A stretch of 64,000 nucleotides of DNA from Nageia nagi (taxonomy: Eukaryota > Pinophyta), in assembly GCA_050084985.1 (NCBI GenBank), contig JBITNC010000001.1, positions 11,408,001 through 11,472,000 on the forward strand, written 5' to 3'. Positions 12,250 to 24,149 of the stretch are shown piece after piece. Each line of letters opens with the position of its first letter. The stretch's first letter is position 1. Made by a program: the position numbers and the translations under genes. The notes under the pieces are model-generated. The model did no database searches, was not told the DNA's origin, and was given only the letters and a program-made list of their open reading frames with translations.

Positions 12250-12678
12250 TAATGTTGCAACTTCTAGAGGGGATAACTTTAGATCTGAATATAATTTTGA
12301 GATTAGTTTTTTTTTAATTATATAAAACTTAAAAGTGTATAAGTTTGTAACATCTCCCATGGGAGATAATTATAAATCCTAAAATGTTCATCGCATAACC
12401 TTTTGTTTTTAAGTTTCTATTTTTAGAATAATTGCATGTATTAAATAATGGATGCATGATTTCTTTTTGGTCCTCATCATAGCTATGTTTTAGGTTTTCT
12501 AAAAAATAGAAAGAAAGAAAGACATTCTTTATAAAATATTATTTTAATCCTATTGAGGAGTTAGTTTAGATTCAGAAGAATAAGGATTTTTTATTACAAA
12601 TTTTATTCTTCCATTATTTTACTTGTGTGTTGTGAATCAAGTTTGGAGATCTATTTTGGTCTCTTATAGGAATCTACA
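12250..12678 (+). repeat. LTR-like copy of family B, followed by a decayed PBS
   Basis: The first 190 bp align with the reverse complement of 33781-34086. The shared core is GTAACATCTCCCATGGGAGA, which contains the palindrome TCTCCCATGGGAGA, followed by TTCTATTTTTAGAATAATT. The rest differs. The copy ends CTACA just before TGGTATTAAAAGAG (12684-12697), which resembles a mutated initiator-Met primer site. I read it as the 5' LTR of a family B relative whose body is no longer recognisable. Confidence 0.55.
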
Positions 12679-12697
12679 TCATTTGGTATTAAAAGAG

Positions 12698-14503
12698 ATT
12701 GATTTTGTTGGGTAGAATATTAGATTTTGATCATGATGGAAGGCATGTAGATAAAGAAGCAACATAAATAGTTATAGTCTGAAGATACTTTAAGGAGTAT
12801 AAAGTTTGAATGTAAGCATCTCATGGAGGAGGTAAGACTTTTTTGCTTCAAGGTTGAGTACCTAAACACTAATGAGAGTTGAAGGAGATCTTGGTTGATA
12901 TATTTTATTAGAAGTATAAAGAATATAAAAGTACCATGAAGAGAGAGGATAATGATATTAGTAGAGGAAAGCTTGTTCAATAAAGGAAAGGGTTTTGAGA
13001 AATGTAACACATCTTCTTATTCTATATATCCAAAACCTTAAATTTTAGGCCTAATTACTATTTTGATTAGTTTAAACACTCAAAAGATCTAGAAATAGAT
13101 TTAGATTATCTACATGAGCTTGTAAATATTTCTAACCAGTCAACACCCATATGGCAAGATTGAATAAAGTTTGGATTATCCAACCCTGATTAAATTTAAT
13201 TAGATGTTCATTCCACAATGCTCATTCTATTTAGGATACACCTTAAATGTGATCTCCTATTTTCACTTCATAAAATGTGTAGCAAACATTTTAAACATGG
13301 TGTAGTATTTTTCTACTCAAGGTCCATATCACCTGAGAGAACATACATCCACTAGGTTACACATCCTCACTAGATTATAACCCTCTGACTCATAGGAGTA
13401 GATACTTTATCTTAGATAAACTTATTTATAAATAAAAAATATTATCACCTATGGAATAGTCATCATAATCTTATGTGCTTAACTACAAGTAGTATGATTA
13501 CTAAATTACCTTCATCTAGTAATAGTAGTTTTATCAACTTCTATCCTCATCTAACACTTTATCAAGGATATATAACACTAGTCTACCTATATCTATTGGT
13601 TACGCTCACCATGGAATCCAGAATTCTTTTTTATTACCCTAATGAGTTTTTACTTACCCTAATAATTATACTTTTAACTATATTATACCAAATTCCATTA
13701 AATTATTCATTTACAAGCATAAACTAAATCCTTTGATTTTAATTTTATCTCTCTAATTAATACTACTAAAACATTCTTTTTGTATTATGAATCTTCTTTA
13801 TGAATTATATTCTATCTTAAGACCATACTAAAGTAATGAAATTCATACTTATCATAGTTAAGTTAGAGATTTTACTTCTCTTATTATTTAAAAAGACACC
13901 TTGAATATGATTCAATAATTACCTTATACAGAAATCAAAATATTTTCTAAGAACCCATTAAGCATAATTTAGAATAATTACTTGTTATAATCTAAAATAT
14001 TACATGAAAATTTTATCAATTGATAATACAAAGATATTACATAAATATGATAAAATAAGGTAAACTTAAATATTTAATAAGGGTCCCTTTTACAAATTTG
14101 AACTAATAATTACATAGCAATGAATTTAAACTTGATTTCAAATACAACTTTATTCTTTGGTGTAGCTCTTTCCATCATCATCTTCAAACTTCTCCCAATG
14201 AGCAAAGGTAATAGGATCAAGTACTAGGAAGGGTTAGGAGTTAAAGGATCAAAATGACCTTTTTACAAATCTATGACCTTAATGCAAATGATATGCAACA
14301 ACTCATTCATTTAAAATCATTTCATGGACCTTAGGAGATTTTAAATTCATCCCTTCCTTGGTCATATAAACTACAATATTTTCTCTTCTTCCTTAAATAT
14401 AATGGAGTTCAAATTCACCCTAGAAATACTTAAAAGAATTCTTATGTATTAAATAATTTGATATAATTTGAACAATCTTTTAATAATAAATTTATGATCT
14501 AAA
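12698..14503. other. AT-rich intergenic or decayed element DNA
   Basis: No supported gene. The first 300 bp after the decayed PBS could be a gag leader, but no Gag motif is visible. Confidence 0.35.
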
Positions 14504-14975
14504 TGTTAAAAATTGTAATTTAATATTGTGTAATATTTTTCTTTAATATAAATTACTTTAATACTTAAAGTATTTTTAGATACCTTAAAGTGTTAATAAA
14601 ATAAATATAGAAAGAGCAATAAATATAAAAATACCTTTAACCTTACCTTTGGATAGAAAGAAAGTTAAAAAGTGGGTTTCTTCTTATAAATAGAAAGGTA
14701 TCCCTCTCATTATGTAACTTGATTAAGCATGGTAATGTATGTCTTGTAGAGATTCTCTTGTAAGAACTTTATAGAAGAATTATTAAGAATTTATATGAAT
14801 ATTATCTTGTGAGAAGTAATAGAATAATGGTTTAAAATGGATGTACTCCAAAGAGGTGAAGGAACCAATATACATGATGTGTTATTTTTTGAATGATTGA
14901 TTATTTATTTGAATATTAAATTTTTTGTAGAACCTTCAAGATGATCTTAATTTATGGAATCTTTCAATTCTATCA
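14504..14975 (+). repeat. 5' LTR of LARD-like element
   Basis: 472 bp, matching 18613-19095 and the reverse complement of 35141-35609. It contains a TATA box (TATAAATAG, 14685-14693). Confidence 0.92.
14685..14693 (+). promoter_or_regulatory. TATA box in LARD LTR
   Basis: TATAAATAG lies in the LTR. The same site recurs in the autonomous copia LTRs at 37968-37976 and 51266-51274. Confidence 0.55.
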
Positions 14976-14977
14976 AA

Positions 14978-14990
14978 TGGTATCAAAGCC
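14978..14990 (+). promoter_or_regulatory. Primer-binding site of LARD-like element
   Basis: TGGTATCAAAGCC lies two bases after the LTR end. It is the initiator-Met type with one change. Confidence 0.88.
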
Positions 14991-15550
14991 ATTCCTATGG
15001 TAATATCTTCAAATTTTTATGTAGTAAGTTTGAAGTAACTCTCTTGGTATATCTAACCTCTAAACTTGTTGTAATTTTTATTTGAAACTTCAATGGTTAG
15101 TCTATTTCAATTTTTTATTTTGAAATTGAAATTTGATATCTATACTAACATGTTTATGCTAGAGTAATTGGCTAAGATCTAACATTTTTATATTAGTAAC
15201 ATGTTAGTAGTATTTGAAGTTAGATCTAACATATGGTATATGGTTAAAATCTAAGATCTTGAAAAAAAATAGTGCTTATAATTTTTTTTACTAAGTTGAA
15301 AGCTTACAAAAATGTAATTTATAATTTTTGTAATAAAAATTCTTAGTTAAAATATTATCTTGCTATATTAACAGAGGTTACAAATTCTTTTTCTAATAAG
15401 TTACAAAAGCTTGCAATTATATATATATATTTGTTACTAAAAAAAAGAATTTTATTATTATTTAAAAAAAATTGATTTTTATTTTTATTGTCAAATAATA
15501 ATAATTTAAAAAAAAAATTAAATATTATTTTTTTAAGAAAAAAAGAGTTG

Positions 15551-15893
15551 TTTTCTTTATTCCAGCATCTTTAATATGAGCACTTTTTATTTTATATTTA
15601 AAAAAAAAAAGGAATCTTTAATGAGTTGAAAGGTAGGCTTTCTAATTTTTTTAATGAGTTATTTTTTTTAATTTTAGCATTTTTAATATGAACTCGTTCT
15701 ATCATTTTTTTTAAAAAAAGGAGAATCTTTAATGATTTAAAAATGAAAGGTGGACTTTCTTTTTTTTAATGAGTTTTTCTTTTTTTAATTTTAGCATATT
15801 TAATATGAGTTTCTTTTATCTTTTTTTAAAAAAGAAAAGGAATCTTTAATGAGTTAAAAAAAGAAAAAATAGACTTTAATTAAGTTAAATTCA
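15551..15893 (+). repeat. Three tandem units of about 115 bp
   Basis: Each unit carries a form of TTAGCATTTTTAATATGA, a T-run and A-run pair, and AGGAATCTTTAATGAGTT followed by AAAGGTGGACTTTC. Units begin near 15562, 15673 and 15790 and are imperfect. Confidence 0.75.
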
Positions 15894-16157
15894 AATCTTA
15901 AAGTCTTTTAAAATATGGTGCAATTTTTCAATGTAATTTTTAAATAAAGATTTAAATTATTGATAATTACCTATTTTTAAGCATAGATTTAATTGTAACC
16001 TATATGCATATTTTAATATATGAAATTTTTTTTATTTGATAAATTTTCATCTTCATACAAAATGTTTTTACTTAAATACATAATTATTACAAGTATAACA
16101 AATTTTTAAAGTAAAATTGAATTAATTTATCAAGTGAGATAAATTTTTGAAGGTAAT

Positions 16158-16164
16158 AATATAT

Positions 16165-16239
<75 letters not shown>
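16158..16239. repeat. (AT)n microsatellite
   Basis: About 80 bp of almost pure AT/TA dinucleotide inside the LARD interior. Confidence 0.95.
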
Positions 16240-16240
<1 letters not shown>

Positions 16241-18599
16241 GTTCAATACCTTGCAAACTACTTTAATTACACATTTCTTTTAATGTAATTTTTTTCTTAT
16301 GTTAATTTATGATATATTATTGTTATAATAACAAACAAAAAAGGTGAAATTGCATTATGTTATAAAAATTTATGCTTGTTATACTTAGTTATGCATATTA
16401 TATTACTATTATGTTGCCATTATACTTGGATGGTTAATTTATGCATATAATTAATTTTTTTAGTTGAATAAAAACATATAATACTTAGATGTGCATAATG
16501 TAAAAATTTAGATAAAAATTTATTTTAAATTTTAATATGCACTATCCTTATTGGTTGCATTAATTTATATTGCAAAAATCTTAGTATGCTTAATGTACAT
16601 TGGATTATAAAATTGATGGTTAATATGGATATATTTTGTATGCATATTATTTGAAGTAAAAATTTATGCAACTTTTGTTCAAACTATCTTCATTTATTTT
16701 TAATCCTATATTAGATGAATATATTTTGGTTATGCATATATTCTTATTTATGCACATTGACCCTAAATTGTACGAAAAATATTTTGGTTGAAAATAAATT
16801 CTTGTTAGAGTAAAGTTAGTAAATTTTTTCAATATTAAAATTATTTTACATTAATCTTCAAAACTTTTGTACATATTAGATAATATACTTGTTGGAGTGC
16901 AAAGTTTTAAAATTTTTACCACAAGATTTATTAAAGATAATTTACTATTAATTATTTTTGCATAATAAAAATCTTTAATTTAAAATGAAAGTATACAAGT
17001 ACCTTTGAAAAGTATACATTCATTTCTATATTTGTAAAGATTAATAATTACAAAAAAAATAATAATAATAAAAGTTAGTCTTAAGGGGAAGTATAAAATC
17101 TAAGCATACTTCTATATTTGAGAATGTTTATAGATTAGTACCTTTATACTTTTATTTTTTAGAATAATATCTATTTTTATGAATTGATGTCACTATATTT
17201 TTTTATTTAAAAATTTTATCTATGATAATAGATTGATTACCATAGTATTATTTGTTAGCAAGTTGTAGTAGATGGAGTAATTAAAATTGTTCATCTTTCT
17301 TTATGATTACATTATTGTAATAGTTAAAAAGGTTCAACCTTCTTTATGATTGCACATTATTAGAGTGATTTACAATTTTTTTTTATCCAAAATTACAATT
17401 ATTTGATAAAATTTGAATCCATATTGATGGATTAATGGTACTAAATTTTATTATATACATCTTAATTAGTAGTATAGTTAAGTTAGAATTTTGTAATTTG
17501 TACATCTTGACGTGGTAGACAAGATGGTATTTTATAGTCTATTCTTAATCTATACTATATTATAATTAAAAGAGAACTTAAACCTCCAAATCAACATGTC
17601 TATAAATAGATAAGAACTTATATATATGGTTTATACTTTATTTTGTAAATCTTAGCTTTGTATTTAGTCAATTCGGTATTTGTATATTATATTTTGTTTT
17701 ATAAATATTAGCTTTGTATTTGGTCAAGTTGGTATTTATATCTTATAAATATTGATTTAGTCAAGTGGTTATGCCTTTGAAAATTTTAACTTAGTGGTTT
17801 AGTTAAAATGGTATTTGATCATTTGTAACATGGTTAAGATAATATGGTCATATAAGTATTTATTTGATAAAATTATCATCAAAAGGAAGAATTAAATTAT
17901 GAAACATTATGATATGATGATACTTATGATGTGATAACATCTTAATATGCCTTTAACAAATACAAAATAATGATCTGAAATAAATAAATATAAAAATTAA
18001 AATTTAAAATTTATTTTTTGATAAATATTAATGATATTTTTTATATCTTTAGTTAAAAATACATTTATATCACTTGATTCATTATGCATATGATAATGTT
18101 ATGCACATATGATATTGTTTATATCATGTTATGGTTGATACATTTTATTTAGTATGCACATATGATATACGATTGATGATGTATGTCATATTTAATGTAG
18201 TGCATATATGATGATTTGGTATTTTTGATCAATTTATGGATGACATTTATCTTATATGAATATATATGATGTATCTAATTAATTTTATCTATGAGCTACT
18301 TATAGCTTGTAGGTTCTTCTTGAGATTACAAGTTACTTTAGGTATGCAAGCTTATGGAAGCTCATCATATCAATATGTTGTTGAATGAATACTCTTATAC
18401 AAAGAAACTATTTTTTAGTTAATAATTGTATTATAAAATTATTTGTTAAAATATTTAAGTATTTGAGCCATTGTAGAACCATCTATTTTTTATTACTTTC
18501 ATAAAGATATTAAATTTTTTCAACTTCAATTGTATCTCTATGAAGAAAAACTCTCTCTTACTCTTTCTCTTTATCTTTTCGACTCTCTACCCAATATTG

Positions 18600-18612
18600 C
18601 ATTAAGAAAAAG
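18600..18612 (+). promoter_or_regulatory. Polypurine tract of LARD-like element (decayed)
   Basis: CATTAAGAAAAAG precedes the 3' LTR. The related copies have CATTAAGGGGGAG, so the guanines appear mutated to A. Confidence 0.7.
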
Positions 18613-19095
18613 TGTTAGGAATTGTAATATAATATTGTGTAATATTTTTCTTTAATATAAATATACTTAATGCTTAAAGTATCTTTATATACCTTAAAAT
18701 ATTACAATAATAAATATAAAAAGAAGAATAAATATAGAAACACTTTTAACCTTACCTTTGAGTAAGAGAATGGTTAAAAGGTAGGTTTCTTCTTATAAAT
18801 AAAGAGAAACCCCTATTATTATGTAACTTGATGAAGCATGGTAATGCTTTTCTTATAGAAATGCTCTTGTATGATATTTGTAGAAAAATTCTTGAGAATT
18901 TGTAAGAGAGCTATCTTACGAGAAGTAATAGAATGATGGTTCAAAATAGATGTACTCCCAAGAGATGGAAGAATCACTATACATGATGTATTATTTTTTA
19001 TATGATTGATTATTTCTTTGCTAAAAATATAAATTTTAGATTGGTTGAAGAAGCTTCAATGTGATCTTGGTTTATGGAATCATTCATTTCCATCA
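18613..19095 (+). repeat. 3' LTR of LARD-like element
   Basis: 483 bp, starting TGTTAGGAATTG and ending TTTCCATCA, then the ctaaa duplication. Confidence 0.92.
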
Positions 19096-19259
19096 CTAAA
19101 TAAAGATAAAGGCACAACATATTATACTATTAATAGGTTAACCCTTTGTTACTATAATTAATAATATAAAGGGAATTAAACATCATATTAGCTTATATTT
19201 AGATCAAACATAAATGAATGTAAGCTTCAATATGGTATCAAATATTAAGAAAGAATATA

Positions 19260-19990
19260 ACAAAAATTATTTAATGATTTACTTAAAGTAAACTATGGGT
19301 AAAATCAAACTTTGTAACATTTGTTAGCATTCTCCTAGCATGTGTCACTACATGAGCTCAAGAAAGAGATATGGAAGTCCATCAAAGAGTAGTTGAGATG
19401 GTTTCTCAATGGATATTATGATTGTGAGTGCCTACATACAAGGAATACATAAGTTTGAAAATTGTTTGATTTTAGCATTTTGTAGTCCTTATACATGGAA
19501 TACAATTATGTAAGGATACACAAAGAATGGGGTTTCTTAGGGGCACGTAAAAGTAAAACCAAACTCTGAATCCTCTACCAACATATTTCTTACATGTACC
19601 ATTATGGAAGCTTTATAATAATATATAGACTTTTACCAATGCATATTTGAAATGGTTCTTCATCAAATATGATGGTTGTGAATGCCTAATACACATGGTT
19701 CTATAATATAGCCTTAGGGAAATGAAAAATTGTAAAAAACTCAATAAAACTCTATAACCCTTGTCATCATTTTCCCAACATATATCCTTGTAGGGGCATT
19801 TGATGAAGGTATGGAGATCCATTAGAGATTAGTTGAAAAGGGTTTTGCATCAATTACTTCAATAGTCATATATGCAAAATGCAAAGGGGAAGAACATTCA
19901 TTAATAGCATCAAGAAATACCTTTTTCCCAAGGCATGAAAGAAGAGGTTGTATTTGTTTTAATGGTTTTAGATCCATGAGCCTAGACACA
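19260..19990 (+). pseudogene. Decayed PPR protein gene fragments
   Basis: Broken frames resemble plant PLS-class PPR repeats. Near 19310-19420 one can read a series like TFVSILLAC followed by EVHQRVVEMVSQWI, the usual ...GMEIHQRVVESGF... linker between PPR units. Similar pieces recur near 19600-19700 and 19800-19870. No frame stays open. PPR proteins bind organellar RNA; this copy cannot make one. It runs up to the assembly gap. Confidence 0.6.
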
Positions 19991-19995
19991 TGTTA

Positions 19996-20095
19996 NNNNN
20001 NNNNNNNNNNNNNNNNNNNNNNNNNNNNNNNNNNNNNNNNNNNNNNNNNNNNNNNNNNNNNNNNNNNNNNNNNNNNNNNNNNNNNNNNNNNNNNN
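19996..20095. other. Assembly gap (100 N)
   Basis: A run of exactly 100 N, the usual placeholder for a gap of unknown size. The two flanks need not be adjacent in the genome. Confidence 0.99.
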
Positions 20096-20479
20096 TCCAA
20101 AAGAGTCATACCACACATCCATAGCCAATTCATCAAACCATTTAAACTATAAATCCTATATGCTCAAGTTACAGGAAACTGATGACATGATATGGATGAC
20201 ATAACCCACTTCTCTATCCTTGATCACTATTTTATCATTAAGGTTATGACTAGGACTATTGATGGATTCCATTGATTCCATGAGTTTCAACACATACAAA
20301 TCACAAGGATGGTCCATTTGGTTATCTTTCAACTTTGACAACATGTCAATTTTTTGTCCATCCTATCAACTAAATTGATTGAGAAACTAGAATAATTGAT
20401 CACTACCATTATTGGCAAAATTAGCCAGTCTTCCAATACCATTGAACTTACCACCATACTCTACCAATATTTTCCTTCT

Positions 20480-21640
20480 ATCAATTTCCACCTATATCAT
20501 ACCATCGAAGAATACTTGAAGGCCATGATCACCCTCATGCAATAAGAAATCAACTAAATCAAGCAACATTTCTAGGAGATTATAAAAATAAAGACACATA
20601 CAAGGTAGAGGTGCAAAAATATAAGGAGAAATTAGCGAACTAAAGGAAGCACAATAGTTTGGGAGTATGAAAGTAACTATCAATCCACCTCAAACTAATA
20701 CCAAAGCTATAATAGAGAAATTTTGGATACAAAAAGAGAAGGAACTTCATACTCTTCAGCAATAGCTGACTACAAATATTGAAGAGTTACGCACTAAGAA
20801 ATAAATGAATAAGAAAAATTTCTAAGAAGAAAGGAAATACAAAGTAGAGTTGAGAAAATATAACAAACAACTTTAAGATAAAGTATACCAACTCACAAAA
20901 GGGTTGGAGTAACTCCTGACCATGAAGGATGATATCGAACATCTCACAAAGGAGATCGAAAGAGGAGCACTTGCTCAAGCAGAGTTGGAAAAACTCTACC
21001 AAATAAAAGAACAAGAGTTGGAGTAGCATAAGTGGAAATTTATCAAACTTGTTAAAGACCTACAAGGTGATATGTAGAATTATAAGATCATTTGTGTTAA
21101 CATTAAGCATCTCATAGATCAACACAAATAGATCAACATTTTAGAAATCAATCCCTAGATGATCGAGTTGCAAACATAGGTGAGAGAAATTTAGTAGAAC
21201 TTCCCAATACCAATTGATAAAATCTAAGAGCTAAACATAATCAATAGTCAAGTGTTAGCCTTGGAAGAAAAAAAAGAATCATGGGAAGTAGTAGTTGAAA
21301 AAATACTCAGGAAGTTACACTAGATAAATCATGTCCATGTCGAATAGATAACTAAAGTAGAGGAGTTAATCACCAAGGAGCCAACCAATTCCATTCAAGA
21401 AATTCAAATTAGATCTTAGCTTTATACTCTTTATTAACATATTGATCATGATGCAAAGGTATAGATTCTATAAAGATAATGATACTTATCCCAACCCAAG
21501 TTCAAACCAGTCAAACTTTTGCCTTCGACCCTCATTCCTATTTAGCAACAACTTTAATAGCCCACTACCAACTCTTTTACTAGTGATGTTGTAGGAGATA
21601 CTATTATTTCATGATTAAGAATTTTAATATGAATTTTTTG
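20480..21640 (+). pseudogene. Coiled-coil reading frame of an LTR element, broken
   Basis: A plus-strand coding-like stretch with many TAG/TAA interruptions. About 20700-21160 reads as charged heptad-like sequence, for example KDDIEHLTKEIERGALAQAE and ELEKLYQIKEQELE, which is typical of a long coiled coil. Later parts include VLALEEKKESWEVVVEKIL. No catalytic motif is seen. It lies about 0.9 kb upstream of a polypurine tract and LTR start at 22549-22560, so it is likely a 3' frame of a retroelement comparable in place to 8236-12039. I cannot show homology between the two. Confidence 0.5.
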
Positions 21641-22548
21641 AAGGGAAGGTAAAACCAAAGAAAGTAGAAGTTAGTCATTTGTAGAAGAACTTCATATGAT
21701 TATAATATTTTGAAGTAATACAATGAAGGCCCCCCACCCCTTTTTCATGCAAAAGTTATGATGATGTTGATAAAAATATAAAAATAAAGAAGTTAATAAA
21801 TTAGTTAAAATGAAAATGGGAAATAACAAAAAATTGATAAATGGAATTAATAAAAATAATGCACTTATAAAAAGGAATCAACAATAAGGAATAGAAGTTC
21901 TTGGTGACATAGATGAAATATCTGACTAAGGATGAAACCACTCCCCAATATATATCAATGGAGTATTAGTTTTATTGCAAAGCTTATGATGTATATCATA
22001 GCCCCTTCAAAGTGTTCTCATGTACCAAATTATATTTACATCAATTTTTAGCAACAACTTACCCAATTATCATATACATGGGAATTAGATATTTATGACG
22101 AAAAGTTACTTACAAAATATAATGCTTAGTAACTATTCTTGGAAGAAGACTCCAAACTTCAATTAATAACCAAAGTGTTACAATTATAGCCTAACCCTAC
22201 TTAATGAATTATTTTAGATTGTATGACTCACTACTAGTTTTGATATTCTTTTGGTTCCATACAAATCAACTTTCTAGTATAGCCACATGAAGTTGAGCGG
22301 ATAAGTGATCAATTACTAGAGATAAAAATGGTGTATGATTTTAGTAAATATTTGTTGACCACCAATGATTCAGTACCCATGACTACAAGATAAAGGAAAA
22401 CCCATTGTAAGAGAAGAACTAAAACTCTTATCACAAGGATCTAAACATGAAATCAGGAGCAAATTCACAAAGACTTCCTACATTGAAGGTTTCTCATAGA
22501 TGACATAAGATAATAAAACCCAAATCAAGGATGAGATAGAGTATTAAG
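21641..22548 (+). other. Untranslated 3' region upstream of an LTR start
   Basis: No clear frame. A short C-run (CCCCCCACCCC) stands out near 21730. It ends at the polypurine tract. Confidence 0.35.
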
Positions 22549-22558
22549 TTGGGGAGGA
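22549..22558 (+). promoter_or_regulatory. Putative polypurine tract
   Basis: TTGGGGAGGA directly before TGTTAGTAG, the arrangement seen before 3' LTRs elsewhere in the window. Confidence 0.6.
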
Positions 22559-22900
22559 TGTTAGTAGTAGAGATTTTCATAATGTAATTCAATCAAATAT
22601 AATTAGTAGTTAGCAATCAAATACTATGTGTTAGCTACTCTCCCTACTTTAACCAAAAGTACATTACTCCATGAGCAGTCAAATGGGACCAATAAGAGGA
22701 GAACTAAAGAGATAGAGAGAGAGTATGTGAGAGTTGAGTGTGTAAAAATAATATCATTATAACTGACTTATATTACTTCATATTAATATAAGGCTCAAAC
22801 CCTTGTTTATTATGACTAAATTACTTATCTTTGCTTTATGTTCTTCCTTTCCATTTATCCATTGATTCTTAGTCGTAGATAAGAATCCTATCGACATATA
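22559..22900 (+). repeat. Start of an LTR (family C), end not determined
   Basis: It starts TGTTAGTAGTAGAG. A TATA-like TATAAGG is at 22787-22793. No second copy is in the window, so the right border is a guess. Confidence 0.45.
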
Positions 22901-24149
22901 TGATTGGTCAATAGTGATAGACTATTAAATACAATTTTAGTAATTTGAATAAAGTTAATTATAATGATGGATAATCTTATAAGCCTTTTCTACATTGGCT
23001 AATTTATTATTCGAGTGTCATTGTATATATCATTCTATAAAATAATGTGTTCTTTCTCATATTCATCATGCTTCTACTCTAAATTCACTTAAGGATCAAT
23101 TTCTATATGACTAAGATTTCATAGCTATTTTCTTTACAAGTCTTTTGTCATCTTTTTGTAGTTATGGTTATAATAAATTAAATATCAAGATTTATAGTAA
23201 ATTAGTTATGAATAAGTCAAGTTCTCCATATTAATAAATGATTAAATATTCATATAGATATGTAGATTCAATTTAAAAATATTTTCACTAACTTTCACTA
23301 CAATACCAAATGGTCCATAGCTTACAGGTTTTAACTTCCTTGCTAGTCCTTGTAACCTCTCAGTATACCAAAAAAGGTCTTTCATGGTATCTCAAAAATC
23401 CTACTAAATAGCTTTAGTGGTGGTATCATGATCATTATCTTTAAGGGTATTGCTAAAAGTGTCGACTCTATGGTGGTAGGTAAAACCCACCAATGTAAAA
23501 TTAAATTTTCCACCATCTTGGCTCCTTAAACTATCGTCTATGTTTTTAAGATGATGGTATGTACTTACCACCTTATACTTTAATAAGGAAGGTATAACCA
23601 TCTACCTCATACTTTAAAGAGGTTGGTAAAACTAGTCACCTTATAATTTAAGGGGGAAGATTTTATTCATTACCAAATCATTATTATCTTAAAAAAATAG
23701 GTGTAGTCTTGAAGCATTTCTCCACCATGTGGAATAATGCTTTGAGAGTATTGTGTAAGAATGCTTCAATACTATGCCATCCTTAGTTACCTTAGGTTCA
23801 ACATGAAGCTCAATCATAGTGTTGGCCATGAGCTCCCAAATATAGCCTAATGGAATTGACCAATCACCATTCAGTCCTTCCTCATCCTAATCTAGGGACT
23901 AGCCACACATGAAGGAATGCTTAATCATATGTTAATAATGACCTAGTTCATGGATATGAAATGATCATGAGTGCAACATATGACATGATGTAAATGCATG
24001 AAAATTTGATATGGAATGATCCTAAGCACAACATATGAAATAATATAAATGTGGTAACATATAATATGAAATGATAAAATAAGTTTAAGTACATAGAGTA
24101 GTAAAAGGTATGTATCATGTCAGGTTTACCCAGGGGCTAAAAATATTTT
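22901..24149. repeat. Non-coding AT-rich DNA with short tandem repeats
   Basis: Units of about 40 bp built on ACCTTATACTTTAA..AAGG..GGTA recur at 23550-23665. Two units of about 57 bp (GATATGAAATGATC..GAGTGCAACATATGA) lie at 23950-24065. No gene is supported. Confidence 0.5.

Larger units (their letters stand above)
14504..19095 (+). mobile_element. Structurally complete non-coding (LARD-like) LTR element with perfect TSD
   Basis: Two LTRs (14504-14975 and 18613-19095) start TGTTA and end ATCA. They are flanked on both sides by the identical 5-mer ctaaa (14499-14503 and 19096-19100). The PBS and polypurine tract are in place. The 3.6-kb interior has no recognisable Gag or Pol. It is very AT-rich and holds tandem repeats and a long AT microsatellite. 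The last 330 bp before the 3' LTR match the reverse complement of 35610-35935 and loosely match 50730-51040 of the coding copia element, so it is probably copia-derived. Confidence 0.9.

Noticed and set aside
13473-13727. An open frame of 84 codons on the plus strand
   Set aside because: Its residues are what AT-rich DNA gives by chance (Leu, Ile, Tyr, Ser). No motif, neighbour or repeat supports it.
19130-19240. A possible LTR end with TGGTATCAAAT near 19223-19235
   Set aside because: It resembles a primer site, but no matching second LTR or LTR start was found around the LARD insertion. Too weak alone.
20787-21029. A Leu/Phe-rich frame on the minus strand that looks like a membrane protein
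   Set aside because: The plus strand here encodes a charged coiled-coil sequence. The complement of Lys/Glu codons gives Phe/Leu codons.
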